Shown: positions 25,977-39,315, counted from the stretch's first letter. The stretch: DNA of 64,000 bases from Ficedula albicollis (GCF_000247815.1 NC_021683.1:11140503-11204502); one strand, 5' to 3'. Made by a program: numbers and translations. The notes: a model not told the origin generated them from the letters alone.

Positions 25977-28900
25977 ACTCACAAAACTGTGCTCAGTCTT
26001 CTCTGACCTCTCATTTGGAAGTATGCTTAGACATAAATGTAAGGCACAGAAGATTAAGGACATGGGGGCTAGGATGAGGAAAGCTGAAGGAAAATACACT
26101 ATAAATATGAACTGGGTCATATAAAAAAGATTAAGTATAAAAGACAGCTTTCTTGTAATGTCCAGCTGTTTCTCCTAAATATTTCTAGCAAACCTACATA
26201 TGTATAGTTTCAGAAATGTACCGAGTGGGAATACTAGCACTTCACTTAAAAAACACTCTGTAGGACTGTTAGTGGTTTTGAAGCTGTAGCACTGAGATCT
26301 GTCAGGGTAGGACAGGACTTATTTCAACAGTACTAAGTAGCTCTCCCACTGCTTTACTGTGGATTGATCAATTTTCACCCTTTCTTTCCTTTCTGCAGTC
26401 ACATACAGATGTAAAACAGATTAAGGCTCTGTGGAAATAAGATAAAATAAAAAAAGACAACTAGGACTTTTTTGATTTCCCCTGCAATAAAGTGCAGGGA
26501 GAGGTGAATAAAGCCACATGACAGACAGTAACAAAATGACAAAGGTCCTGACTGATAGTTTATTGAGATGACAACTCAGTGAGATTTTAGACATCTCTGG
26601 CATGAAGACTATTTTTGTCTTTTCACAAGTTAAAACCTATGTACGATCAAGACAACTGCCTGCTTATCTGCTGAAGCTTGTTTCTCCCTGTTACCTCTCT
26701 TTAACAGAGCCATACCTGACTGTAAAATAATCCTTCTTCTTTTTAATGTACCTTAGAACTAGAGTTTGACAATGCTTGAAAGGAAACCAAAGCAAAATAG
26801 CAAACCATTATCAAGATATTATTTATGCAGGATCCAAAAGCCAAGAAACATCACTAACAAGTCACTTAAATTTTCAGCCACAGATCTTAAGTATGGAAAA
26901 CGTCATTATAAATACCTGGCTGCTGGGAAAACAGCACAATGGAACGACTGCACGGTCTCAAGGAGAAGAGTTTGATTGCTGCCTGTGCAGCACTGCTTAC
27001 CAGTGCAAAAGGAAAGCAAGAGGCTTTCGCTTGCCTTGGCAGCACTTTATAGTCCATTTCTTTTGGTGCAGAGCTCTGCACAAGCTCCAGACCACAGAGC
27101 ACTGGTCTCTGGGCTCCACTCCCTGCTCAGTCCCTGACCTCTGGCACCAGGACTTTTGCCTCCCAGCTCAGAGTGCTGCTGACTGGATCTTGCTGCACAC
27201 GGCGTCGAGGCTCTGGAATGCCTCAGATTTAGCTTCAGACACAATAAAGATTACAAATTATAGAGCACGTGGGAATAAAAGAGATGGGTTGCCCATTCTG
27301 ACTATCCATCACTGTTTCCTATGTCTCTGGGCAAAAGCAAGCAAAGCTTTCTCAACAGCCCAGAGACAAAAATAGCTTGTACATATTTTAAAATGTTTTA
27401 CTTTCCCACTCTTAGGCAAATAAAACTCAGAAATAGAGAAGGCATTGATTTTATACTTTCTGAAGTCACTAGTGTAAGTGGGCCCCTATAATTTGTATTT
27501 TCAAATGATAAAATATTGAAGCAAAATAGTTGAGATGTTTTTCAGCGCAGAGTGTCTTTTTTGCAAATTTCACTCTTTTATCTACATTATTTATATATAA
27601 CAATATCTAATTGCACAAAGCAATTAAACAAGCTTCTGCACAGTCATATGACAAGTGAGAATCAGTGAGGTTATATATCTGTTTTGGGGTTTAAAATGTG
27701 AAACTGACTGAAAGCTGGATAGCTTTGGAATGAAGAGAATACTCACACTGAACCTGATCCTGTCAGATGATCTTAAGGTCTCAGAGATGCCAAACAGAAT
27801 TTAAAACAAACAATTTCTGTGATGATAATGCCATAAGTCAGATGAATATTAGATATTTCTAGGAGTTCTGGTTTGTGTCTTGTTGGCCAGCTCCTGGATT
27901 TTGTCAAGGACTGCTGACTGCTGAAGGCGCAACTGTCATTAGATTGAGATAAAAGATCCTAAGGTGATGGCTGTAGATGGGGCAGAGAGCCGTGTTACAG
28001 AAACATATGTCTGGTAGTTTATTATTATTAAATATCAGAAAAGCCCTGAATACATGCACAGATTCCCACAGACACTAATGCACAAACCCATGCGTTTTAG
28101 AACAAGGCTTCCCTGACAGCATTTGCTGTACTTTGATGTCAGTCTCAGGAAATATGTTGGCAGCTCCTCCACACAAAAATCTATTTTCCACAAACAGCAT
28201 ATTCTGCCAGCATAAAATTCATCATCCAGACATACAAAGGACACAGGGCCAAGGGCCTTGAGTGACACACCAAAAACCTCAAAACACATGTCTGAGCTGC
28301 CACATGACTTGTATAACACTATTCACATACAGCATGAAACTGGAGCGCTCTAAACCACATCTTCATATTTTGCAACATCCTGCAAACTCATTTCAGGGAA
28401 ACAATAACAGATACTAAAATGGTTTGGTGATGACAGAGCCCAGATAAATAAAGTTTTTTTCTTTAAAAACAGGGGTGAAGAGTGAATTGATGGGCAGTCA
28501 GTCCTGCTGTTCAGTCAACACTAAACATCCAAGTTGTGTATTTTGGTAAGGAATAAAGGTACCTTGTATCTCAGCTGCTGTTCAGTGACAATAAGGTATT
28601 GATGAAGTCATTAATAGGTGACTTGAGGCCGCAGGTCATCTCTGGAATTGAGATAATTCCAAATGAAGAATTTTAATGATATAAGGAAAAGGGGTAATTG
28701 TGGAGAAATATCTTAATAAAGTGGGGGGGAAAGAGGCTTTCATGTCTTTCAGTTCTCCAGGAATCAAATAGAAAGATATATCTCATATCCAAGCCAAATG
28801 GATGTGTGAACTAGATAAGAATTATCAACATAATCTAGTCTCAGTTTCTTTTATTTTTGTCCCTTTTTCCAACACTGGGAGAACAATTTGGAAAGTGGTC

Positions 28901-31900
28901 GTTAAATTAATGTTAATAAGCAGTGAGATGCTTTGCTTTATCATTTGTCTTGATGGGCAATTACTGAGGAGGCAGCAATTCCTGCAGGCTTTATGGTCCT
29001 GCAAATAAATCAGCAACAACCCAAAACTCAGAATCGAACAACTACAGAAAAGGAGAATTCAGTTCTGTTTTCATGTTTCAGTTTAAGAAATCTTTTTGGT
29101 GGTTTTATGACTAATGTGAGACTGAAAGTAGGCAAATTCCATCTGTGGTTCATCTGAGCAGGAGCAAACACACAGTAACAATAATATATCATGAAAAAAG
29201 TCCTGGGCAATTTAACTTGAGTTCTATGATATTTATATAAAGGCAGGAAGTATATTTGTGAAAATGCTCTTTTTCTTTAATCAGAAAAATCAATATATGT
29301 GGAATAAGGAGAATATTTATCTTTGAAATAAGAGCATGAGTGATCTGCACAGAGCACTTCTGGCTCTCCAGCACAGACCTGCCTCACCTCCCAACACAAA
29401 GGAATGTATTTATGCATGGCATGAGCAGCCTCCTTGCACAGCAGCTGTGCCTCCTTGTCCCAGGCCAAGTTATCTCAGCAAACGTGTGCAGGAGGGTTCT
29501 GCAGCTGAAACCACCAGTGCCCAGCCCAGCTCTGACCCTCCTCTGCTCCAGCTGGTCATCCTCATACCTGAGCTAGAGCCACACAATGAGGAGCTTGCAG
29601 CATCCTGATTATATTAATTTGTCTCAGAAATTATTATTGGACTCCTGGGGACCTTGGGGCAGTACTTTGCTCAAGGGGGATTTATTCTCCTTGAAGCAGC
29701 CATCTCCATGGCTGCTCCTTGAGAGATTATCTTACTGAGAGCTGCAGCAATTCCTGTGACAATAAATCAGGGGTAAATTCTCTTTTGATACTGCTGGAAA
29801 ATCCTTGCCAAGCTGACACTACCTATTAAAGGGTTCACAATAACAAAAGGTAGAAATGTAATTGAGCAGGATATTAATACCTTGTAGTTGAGGAAACGAT
29901 ATTTCCTTTTGATTTAAGGTTTTGCTTTGTGAATTAGCCAAAATCTGCAGCTCTTCACAGACTGAACCAGCTTTCCAGGCTCTCCACAAAGCACCTGCAG
30001 TGGCCTTCCTCTCTCCTGGTACATGGTGACAACAATCACCTCCAGTGCCTCCCCCACTAAAAGCTCTTGAGAAACCTCTTAAGTTAAAAATGAAGCAGGT
30101 CTGCTTCATTCTGTATCCACTCCATATCTTCTATCCATCCTATTATTTTCCAAAGCAGCAACTATTAGTTTGTGATTAGCACATCCCAACAGCCTAAGAT
30201 GTGAAGAAAAGGTTTAAAACATGAGAAAGGTTTTCCACAGCGCAATTTCCTTCTGTTTCTGCTGCACACTCAGATCTTTTATTTTCCTACTTTCTTTCAT
30301 TGCTACAGAAAGTATTCAAGTGCATAGATCCAAAAAACTTGAATAAATACTACCTGGACTAAGATAACAAGAGCCACACCTCTTTCTGCTGTCTCCTGTG
30401 TTTTGAAGAAAGTCAGACCAAAACACCTGGGTCTGTCAAGCACCACAAATTTACTGGCAACATGACTTCTGAAAAGATTGGAAGTGTTTCTATTGCATGA
30501 CATACTCTGGTGGGCTGAGGACACTGCTTACACAAGAAACCCTTGCTGAGCCACGGTGACTTGTGAGTGCTTCACACTCTGGGGCTTGAACTGGCATGTG
30601 GCTGCTGAGACTTGTACATTGAGGTTTACATAGGGTCCTTCAAAAAAGGTTCTATCACTTTATTAAGGTAGATATTGAGAAACCACATATGTCAAGGTGA
30701 GAAATAACTTTGTAGGAAATTTTCACAAATTGAAATTCTCTCAGTGTATTCAAAGATAAGATAACTGCAGCCAAAAGGTGAATGTTTGCAAACCTGCATT
30801 TGTAGAGCACAAGTTCCAGTCCTGTGCATGGCCCCTGGCTCCCCCAGCCTGCTCTGACTCCTGGGCTCCAGCAAGGCATCTTTCCGTGGCTCCATCCTTC
30901 TGCCCTCCGTGGGTGGGACATGGGTGCACTGCACCCTCCAGGCTGCTCTTTGGTCTCTCTGCAGCACCTCCAGCAGAGGGAAAGGGCTGGCTGTGGACAT
31001 TTGTCCAAGGAGTCTGAGGAGGGCTGTTTTGGTTGTGTCTAGGCAGCCCCATTACGTAATGGAAGAACCACTTCAGGAATAATGTGCCAACATACGTCTG
31101 TTAACTGGATCCCCACTAAAATCCATATATTGGCATGAGAGGTGCGTGCACAGACACATGCATTGAACAGAAACCCATCTGTATGTATGATCTTCAGGGA
31201 CTGACTTTTAAAAAGCATTAGGTTGCAGTATTTGTACATTATCCAGGCTCAATTTAATTCAGATTTCAGAGTGCTGGCATGGCACAAATTAGCTGGTCTG
31301 TATGCCAGCAGTCATCACTAGTGTAACAGCAGAGCCAAATTGGGGAAACATTAAGAAGCACTCTTTGTGTACATAATTGTGTGTTTACAAATGAGACATT
31401 TGAATATTATACAGTTAGTCCTGTGCAACATGGAGATGGGAGTCATAAGAGTAAGAAAATTTGGCATCCTGATTTGAAACTCTAGCCAAAACCATCATTT
31501 AATCCAGACAAAGAAAAAGATCGACCAATTATGCCAGTAAGTTTGAAACAGCACTATAAAAAGAAAAAGTGACATGGCATAGGTTTGTGGTTCCCAGCTA
31601 ATGGAGCTAAAACCTAGCATCAGATGGTTTGTATTTTACATTATTGTCAAACAAAAATAAATCATCAAAAACATGGCATATTCAAGCCCAACTGGCAAGA
31701 CATACCATTAAAAAAAGCAGCTAGTGGTTGAAGTGAAAATTAAGAAGTGCTGTTCATTCTCCCAGAAGTGCTAGGGCTAACCAGAAGAACCAGCTCACCC
31801 TTACAGGCTCTGCAGCTGATTCTCTTTCTGTAAGCAAAAGGCTGCAATGCCATAGTTGAGTTCTGCTCCAGAAAGATTTTGCTTCCTGATATTCAGAGAT

Positions 31901-33390
31901 TACCATATTAAGTGCATTATGTACTGTATTCACATAGCTATTGTATTATGGCACAGTTAAAATTTTGTTGGCATTTCTATTGCAACCCCCAGTTTTACAG
32001 CCTGTAGTTGTGATTAGACATTATGTCCAGATCACCATCTTTATAGGGGTCAGGGAAAGGGGAGAGTTTGTGTTTATTTTTAAAACATATTTCAGATTTC
32101 CAAAAGAAGCAACAGGCTGCCAAAGACACAGCAGTCTAATCAATATGTCAATATTGGCAGGGTACAAGTATTCTTCCAAGAGGAACTGATCTTTCAAATC
32201 ACTTGAGAATTGACAGACACACAAATGTCTCTATTATTCCATACATTGCCATCAACCCCAAACATTCACATATCCTGACCTGGGTCCCAAAATTAGAAGC
32301 TTTCCTTAAAAATCATGGGACCTAAAAATTACAGATTTAGACATCATTTTATATTCATTTATTTTTTTGAAGCTATCAACTTCAATATTATCTAGCTTTC
32401 CTTGGCGTTGCATGGGCTATACATTTCCTAACCAAAGAATTCTCCATCCTTTGAATGCAGGACACAGACCTACATAAGTAAGAGACATGATAAAGGCAAG
32501 AAAGTTTCCAGCCCTGTATTACACTATATTCTAGTTTTCTATCCTGTTTTTTTAACCTGTCAGAAAAATAAAAGGAGCCATTTCACATTTTTTAGTCTGT
32601 ATGTCCAAACACTACGGATTTCTTTCCAGAAGCACTCCTGCCTGGCTGTGCTTTCTCTTGGGCCAGTGTGACTTTTGAGGCAGCACTTGCAGTGCAGCCC
32701 TGGAGCTCTGAAAGCTTCTTGTCCCCCTGGCCCTGCAACAGCTGCTCCACTTTATCAGAATAAAACAATCATTGGGCCACAGACTATGGAATTTCATCAG
32801 TTGGACACATTTAGTTTCTACCACAGACTGACACAGAGGGATCAGGAAACCAAGAAAACCTTCCAGGCAGGGTTTGCCCAGCCAAACTCTGTGCTAGTTT
32901 CTTTCATGGTCCTGGCATCACAGGCGACTCTCAGCCCTGAGCATCCCTGATGCCTGCTCTCCTGGCCCTGCAGGATGGCACAATGACTCCATGGTTCCAT
33001 CCCTTGCAGGGCATTTTCCTGCCTGAATTGAAGGCCCACTGTCATAACAGCTCTATGGAGTCTCCACCAGCAATTTCCTTGCAGCAGCTGAAGCAGAGCA
33101 TTGGCTTGTTTGCATTAGATCTATTCCCATCCTTGCTAGAGTCCTGATGGGGGTTTAATGTAAATTGAAATAGCCACATAAAAAACTCCAACAAGCTTTA
33201 CTTCAAATTGCTAACATAGACAATGCCTTGCTCCAGCTGACTTGGCAGCTCACATTTTGAGCACAGGGCAGCCAGACGTGACTCAGGACCAGATTCCCAC
33301 ATGTGGTCAGGTGTCTGTAAGAGCAGGAAAATGTCTACGTGCATTTGAAAAGCAATTTAATTGACTATTTTCATCTTTAAGTGTAGTCTA
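25977..33390. other. Non-coding stretch, no gene seen
   Basis: No supported gene. A 200-codon open stretch on plus at 26776-27375 begins at TTG, has its first in-frame ATG about 40 codons in, and matches no family I know. A nested inverted repeat at 29670-29723 is listed separately. GC rises modestly around 29340-29600, 30800-31050 and 32640-33150. Confidence 0.65.
29670..29723. repeat. Nested inverted repeat (hairpin inside a longer one)
   Basis: The inner stem is AGCAGCCAT (29695-29703) paired with ATGGCTGCT (29708-29716) across a four-base CTCC loop. An outer pair CTCAAGG (29670-29676) and CCTTGAG (29717-29723) could extend it with an 18-base bulge on the left. The short loop and perfect inner stem make it a clear intramolecular hairpin, but no miRNA or other known structured RNA was recognised. 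Confidence 0.8.
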
Positions 33391-33462
33391 TAGGATTCTA
33401 AATCCCAGTGACTCTCAGTGAGACTCGGGCTCCTCAGTGCCTTTGCTGCTTTATTGAGAATA
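33391..33462 (+). mobile_element. Possible fragment of an ancient amniote interspersed repeat
   Basis: The word order (TAGGATTCTAAATCCCAGTG, then GGGCTCCTCAGTGCCT, then a TTTGAGAATA-like end) resembles a dispersed repeat I remember from turtle and crocodile genomes, with a CCCATTGA..TTCA core and a GGCTCCTAAGT word. The match is from memory and degenerate, and neither the element class nor the orientation is certain. Confidence 0.35.
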
Positions 33463-36400
33463 GTACCAATGACCAGGTTTCAAATGACATTTAGAGTTTT
33501 AACTCTCATCTGGCCCTAAACCATGGAGGACCTTTGACATTTTTACCCACCCCCTTTTCTAACTAGAATGGAAAAATTAAGAGGTGACATATTTTATAAT
33601 GAAAAATCAGATTCTGCAGAAATGGAAGAAGATTGAAAACCAGGGTTGTCCTGCACGACAGTCCACTTCACATAGATCTCAGATTCCTATACACTCTTAC
33701 TCACAAAAATGACTAAATGAAGCCTTTATTCATAATTTTTCTATTAAAAGTTATTTCTTCAGAATACAAAGAAAATCTTTCTACTCATAAACCTTGTGTC
33801 AAAACAGGTTAAGTTAAAAAAAAAAAGAAAAAAATTTTTTGGCTTACATCACATCCTAGATCTTTGTCACGAGGAAGTGTTTATGCATAAATTATAAAGT
33901 TCTGGAAATAAGTAGTTATAATAGGAAAGAAAACAATCCAGCTCATTACCTGTAATGGCAGACTGGGACAGTGTTGACACATACACACACATTTCACATT
34001 TATTGACAAGTTGCAGCATTTACCAATTCCTATTTTCTGAAGTTGGAAATTCTGCACCATCTTTGGAGCCAATGGCTAAGGGCAATATTTCACCACTGAG
34101 TTATCCTAACCCATGAATTTACCTGGCAGTAGATCATCTTAAGATATATCATGTGATGAGACTGCATCAATGAGCAGCTTTTCAATCCCCAAGATTACCA
34201 TAAGTCATACACAATGCACTATGCAGACAGAGGCAGAAATCTGTAATATGTTGAAGCATCTCACCTTGCTAAGGTAAACACCTGCCTTGTTTGGATTAAC
34301 AGGAAAGTGATCCAACCAATTCAGAGCAAACTTGGCCACTCTCCACTCAGCCAAACACTTATGAACCTTCAGTTAGTTTATCCTTCCAACATATTATGGA
34401 AATATTAGTATTTGCTGCTCTGAAAAATACTTTTTCTGGCATCTTCATATCCCATCCGTATTCTAAGATAAACACTGACAGCTGATGGTATTCAGGAACA
34501 TTGCCATATGTTCCCCTAGAAATAGAATCCTGAAATATGGCTGTTATCCACCAATTGGCGTATTTACTAATTAGTACAAAATTGCCCAAATACACTAATT
34601 TCTACCCCAAAGGAGAATCCCTCTGAAGAATTCTCATCTGATGTATCAGAATCTCCTACTCAAGACTTACACACACACTCTCACAGTTTCTGATTTAATG
34701 GTTAACACAAAGAATCAAGAAGATCTTCTAGAGAGCAAAGTCAAACTATGTATCTTCAATTTCTATTCTTTCCAGACAAGCAAGGCAAATGGCACTCACA
34801 GAGTTAATATTTGAATGCCTTTTCTAATAAAACCAGCTTCCATCTTTTTTTGTCTTTTGTGCAAGTTTAATAAAATAAATTTTGAATATCAACGGAGTAC
34901 ATTCTATTTTTCTTGGCATTTCTCTGCCTTGCTATGTCCTTCTATTGCAGGAGTCATGCCATAGGGAGAGCACTTTTCCACAGTCCATTGAAGTTGTGCC
35001 ATAAGGGCTGGAGATGATTTGCTAAAATGCTCCAAAGGTATTCAAATTTCTTTAAAGAAGAAATTCAATTTATGTGCATTTATATTGCAGTGTCTGTCAG
35101 GAAGAAAGGTTATAATCACCAGCATATTTCAGATTTACATTTTCTTCTATACATGAGGTAATGGTATTAGAGGTAAACTATGAGGTTTAAAGTTGAATTC
35201 GATGTATGGTACTATTTTCATTGCTGCTAAAAGCATGTTTTTGAAGTTTTTGAGGAAAGCATATGTTAGCATATGTTACTGAAATATCAAGAACAGGATG
35301 CTGGGTGGCTTAGAGGATAAACCATTTGTCTTTCTTCTCTGCATTCTTATATAAAGAACGGCTGGATTTCATGAGCAAAAGGAAGAGAAGATGCTCAGCT
35401 CACAGATTAGTGCCCATCACAAAGTTGCAGTGCAGTTTTGTTAAGTAGAGCTATCAGGCACATTTCTGAATTAACATGCAAGCTAAATGTGCCTTTAGTT
35501 GTACCACAGGAGGAAAAAGAGGGCTTAGAATTTGTGATACTTCTTATGTAACCCTCAGAAGAACAAATAGTCATCAAAAATTAAAAGGAAACCCTGTCTC
35601 AACCATATTGCTGTAGGAAGCATTTTGCCTGGTTTTTCTCTGAAAATTTGCTTCATTTAAATTTCTTGTGACTGTATTAAATATTTAGATGTTGATATTT
35701 TGCCTGAGTAGAAAACATTATCACAATTCTTATCAAGTTGGAATCCTTTTAAGCATATCTAAAAGTTATCTGATAATTAAATTGCCATGCTCATCTCATT
35801 TAGGACCTCACTAATTATAGCTCAAGCACTTCAGTGGTGTATACTGCAACTGATTTTGGAACTGTAGCTGAATGTCCTCTTTTAAATAAACACTCAAAGT
35901 TGGCCTGTATATTTATTCTATAATTTCATTGCTTCCCCTGCAATCTCTGTCAATAAGGAAGCATCAAAGGTATTATGATGACTTTTGCACACAAAGGCAA
36001 TTGTATTTTCAGCCTACTTCCAAATGAATTCCCAGTAGCTGTCCACCTTTGCAGACAGTCATTTAAGCAGCACTCCTTGGTGAAGCAGGCACATCCACAA
36101 ATTTCAACAGATAAAAATCCTGTTTCATTTCTCAGGGAGTGTTTATTTTTAATATGTTCTAACCAGATACCAGGCCAGATATGGTAACAAGAGGTTTTTG
36201 CCAAAGTACCTGACTGGCCCTGGCCAAGGCTGGGTGTCAGTCCTGCAGTCAGGTTCTTGAGCTCAGATGTTCACCCATAACACTTCTGTGAGCAGAGTAT
36301 CAAGATGCAGAAACACTTGGGGGAAAAAAATCTCAAGAGAAGGGCTCTCTTATTTGTGTAATAGTTCATGGCCTATTTATGTCTAAGCCTAATTCACTGT

Positions 36401-37798
36401 ATAATCTTATCCTTGCTCTTCACTCACAGACTTTTCCTGACTATCAAATCTGATGCAAAACACTGCTGTAACATTGGATACTTTGGGATGCCCTTTTTGA
36501 AATCTCTTTGTGGGCAGTTTCACATAGTATTTGATAGGACTTTGTGTGCAAACACAAAGCCTTTTGCTTTGCAAAGTACTGAAATTTGTCTTGGATGCAC
36601 AAAGGTCCAGGTCCGATGCAGGAAACAAGCACTTCCTGAGCAGGAACAATCCCTTATGTCCTCCCCAGGAAATAACTAATTAATTAGTTGGGAGTTCTTC
36701 ACTGGCATGGAGGGACCTTTCAGAGCCCATCCTTATACTTCCATACAGGAATGCACGTTGTCAACATAATGCAGTGACATGCACACTTTCTTTTGTTAAA
36801 CAGGCACAGAATTTCTAGAATTACCTCCTCCCTTAACACTGGCCCTGATATCTACAAGATATATGATGTCTGAGAACTTTAGTTTATGTTTAAATTGGAT
36901 CCTTTCTCATTGCAACATCTCACATTCAAATTCCTCGAAGGCTCCTCAGATGTACCTTGAGATGCCCAGTTCCACCACTCTGGGAAGCAGTTTCTCCTAT
37001 CCAGGGATAATCTCCTGCCCACGTGCTCAGACCTGCACTCTGCCAGGTCTCCAGGCACAGCACAACCCACTTAGAGCAGCAGTGGACAAACTCCTGCTTC
37101 TGAAAAGGCAATTTTGAGTGGGGTGGGGTTGTGCTTCCTCACATTTGCATTTTCAGTTGGGCTCCCCAGGACAGAATGTAGTTCCTTTGCAGTTTCAAAG
37201 CAAATGAGGACTTGAATACATGGCAAAGTTGTATGCATAAGGATGTAGCCCTACACTTCCATAAGGCACTTGAAGAGTCTGCCCACCCTGAACCTCTTGC
37301 AGGACACAGTCTGTAAACTCCTCCCAGACTGAGAGGAAACTGCAAAATAGGTCATAACAATGAACGTGTATTTCCTCTGCCATCCTAGAGGCAAAGACAT
37401 ACAACCCAATTACTGACAAGCCTACGTGAAATCAAAAACATAAGAAAAAATTTTAGGACCGCCAAAGAATTTTCCGAAGTGAAATCAGTTAAAAGAAAGG
37501 CACATCTGAGATTCAAAACAGTCCTATATGTTTGGGGCTGCTGAAAGATATTACAAGAGAAATCACAACCCAGTCAGTCCAGCGAGTAGCACAGACACTT
37601 GTCTACACAGTTTTTCATTACATCCCTGCACATGGTACTTCAAAAAGCGGGGTAATTTGCAAAAGTAATTTTTTAAAAGTTTCCATACATCTCCTGTTAA
37701 GAGCAATTTGGCTAGTATCTGTTGCTAGCTGTGAGCATGCTTTTAGATATTAGATGGATGAGTGCAGACAAGCAGGAGGAAAAAAAACCTGAGAGGAT
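33463..37798. other. AT-rich non-coding stretch, no gene seen
   Basis: No supported gene or clear retroposon. A direct repeat of GCATATGTTA lies at 35259-35278, and a perfect 16-base homeodomain-type palindrome at 36674-36689 is listed separately. An A-rich run with one interruption sits near 33815-33835. Confidence 0.65.
36674..36689. promoter_or_regulatory. Perfect 16-bp palindrome with TAATTAATTA core
   Basis: AACTAATTAATTAGTT is its own reverse complement. Its centre is two TAAT half-sites in opposite orientation separated by two bases (TAAT-TA-ATTA), the arrangement known as the P2 dimer site for paired-class homeodomains. Single TAATTA sites also bind LIM- and Antp-class homeodomains. 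In AT-rich DNA such words arise by chance, so the site is a candidate only. Confidence 0.4.
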
Positions 37799-38055
37799 AA
37801 ATACTTGGCAGATCTCTAACAACTTTCACTAGAGGATCGCAAAGTGATTTACAAACATCAATTAATTAAGCCTCAAAAAGCCCCAGTGAGATAGGTAAGT
37901 ATCATTACTCTCATTTCACTAATGTGTAAGCTGAGACACCGAGAGAATAAGTCTTTCACCCAAGGTCACACAGCAAGCAGCTGGCAGAGCCAGGGATAGA
38001 AACCAAGAATTCTGACTTACCTTGCTCCTTACCTACTAGACCATTGTATTGCTCC
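37799..38055 (-). mobile_element. Near full-length amniote MIR-type SINE with legible Pol III boxes
   Basis: Read on minus from 38055, the element has a tRNA-derived head, the MIR core ('GGCTCTGCCA', 'GCTGTGTGACCTTGGG') and the tail words 'GAGGCTTAATTAAT', 'GTTTGTAAA' and 'GCGATCCTC..GTGAAAG'. The plus strand at 38032-38043 (CCTACTAGACCA) is, on minus, TGGTCTAGTAGG, a full match to the tRNA A-box pattern TRGYNNARYNGG. Plus-strand 37993-38004 is, on minus, GGTTTCTATCCC, a degenerate B box about 30 bases downstream. MIR-type SINEs are ancient and immobile today, so a copy this complete is notable. Family assignment is from remembered consensus words. Confidence 0.8.
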
Positions 38056-38270
38056 TAAAACAGTTTAAAGTTTCTCCTGCGCTTGATATTGGCAAATGCT
38101 ATATTCTGCAAACCCACTGAAGTTTCCTTCTGTGTCTGAGATTACAAGATCTCCTTGGTGCCAGGCCACACATTACTGCTGCTGAGTAACGTGTGAAGGT
38201 TCCTAAACTTGTGTTCCCAGTTTCTGTTACCCAGTCCCAGACTGGTCATAGGGTTAAAAACTGGAGATAG

Positions 38271-38346
38271 AATTAAAAAAATAAAACAACAAACCCAAAC
38301 AAAACAAAACAACAAAGCAAAAATCCCAACTCCAAAACAACCAAAT
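38271..38346. repeat. A/C-only low-complexity tract, (CAAAA)n-like
   Basis: The plus strand is made of A and C with almost no G or T for about 75 bases (AAAC, CAAAA and CCCAAA words). It is the strand complement in type of the tract at 13261-13384. It begins about 215 bases beyond the head of the MIR copy and is not part of it. Confidence 0.9.
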
Positions 38347-39250
38347 GGCACAATGCCCCAGCTTCAATGCTGGAAGCAAGACTGGTACCCAGGGTTTCTG
38401 TGCTCTTGCACTAGAATGTGCTGCACTGGCTGTAGTGTAGCAACACAGCATGACCACTGATATCACCTGTGCTCCACTGTGGCTCAGCTGAGCAAGTGAT
38501 CAGAGCCACAGAGAGCACATTTCAGGCTAGGAAGGACAGACACACAGATACACACACACATGGCACACAGAATAAAAGCCAGAGTGCTTGTGTCAGGAGC
38601 ACTAGGTAACACCAAAGACTTGGAAAGCAGCACATGGTTTTACTTTAAACCAGAGATATTTAAAAAAAAATAATTTGATGCCTAGGTTACTACTGAATAT
38701 GTTATCAGAGATCAGTTTACAAGGACTTAGGGCAAAATTTTAAAAATTGGAATAGTGTCTAGAAATAGATATTTGCAATATATATGCTCAACATGGCTGC
38801 ACCAGGACAGAGGCACTATGTATAAAATATTTTAGAAAACACCTGACCCCTCATGTCAGTAGAAATTACCTCCAGCAAACAGCTCTGAATAGATTTCCTT
38901 CAGCTCTGAATGCATTTGCTTGTATACATTTATATATTAATGTATGCAGACAACCAACAATGACCCCTCATGGACAAACAGACAAGGATAGAAAACCTTT
39001 GCACTCTTTCCCAATAATCCTCATTTTGAATGGACTAGTAGGAGAAACAAGTGACAAAGTCTGTGGACTATCCCTAACCATATAATAGTGTTCTGTTTGG
39101 TAATAAAGTAAACTAGCTGACTGCTGAGATTTAGGAGCTGACAACAGAAAGAACAATAAAACAACAACACCAACAAAAGCCTGCACAAGAGTTATGTGAC
39201 TATCTGCAGGGCAGTCATATGGTCAGGAAGCAACTTATTGTCCACAGACT

Positions 39251-39284
39251 ATGGTCGTATATGGTCTATATGGTCATATAGATA

Positions 39285-39314
<30 letters not shown>
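39251..39314. repeat. TG/TA microsatellite preceded by ATGGTC repeats
   Basis: ATGGTC occurs at 39251, 39261 and 39270, spaced by about ten bases. It is followed by (TG)4 at 39285-39292 and (TA)11 at 39293-39314. The TA run is the longest dinucleotide repeat in the window and is likely polymorphic. Confidence 0.95.

Positions 39315-39315
<1 letters not shown>

Noticed and set aside
28424..28530. C/D-box snoRNA candidate starting at GTGATGA
   Set aside because: No D box at a proper distance and no terminal stem.
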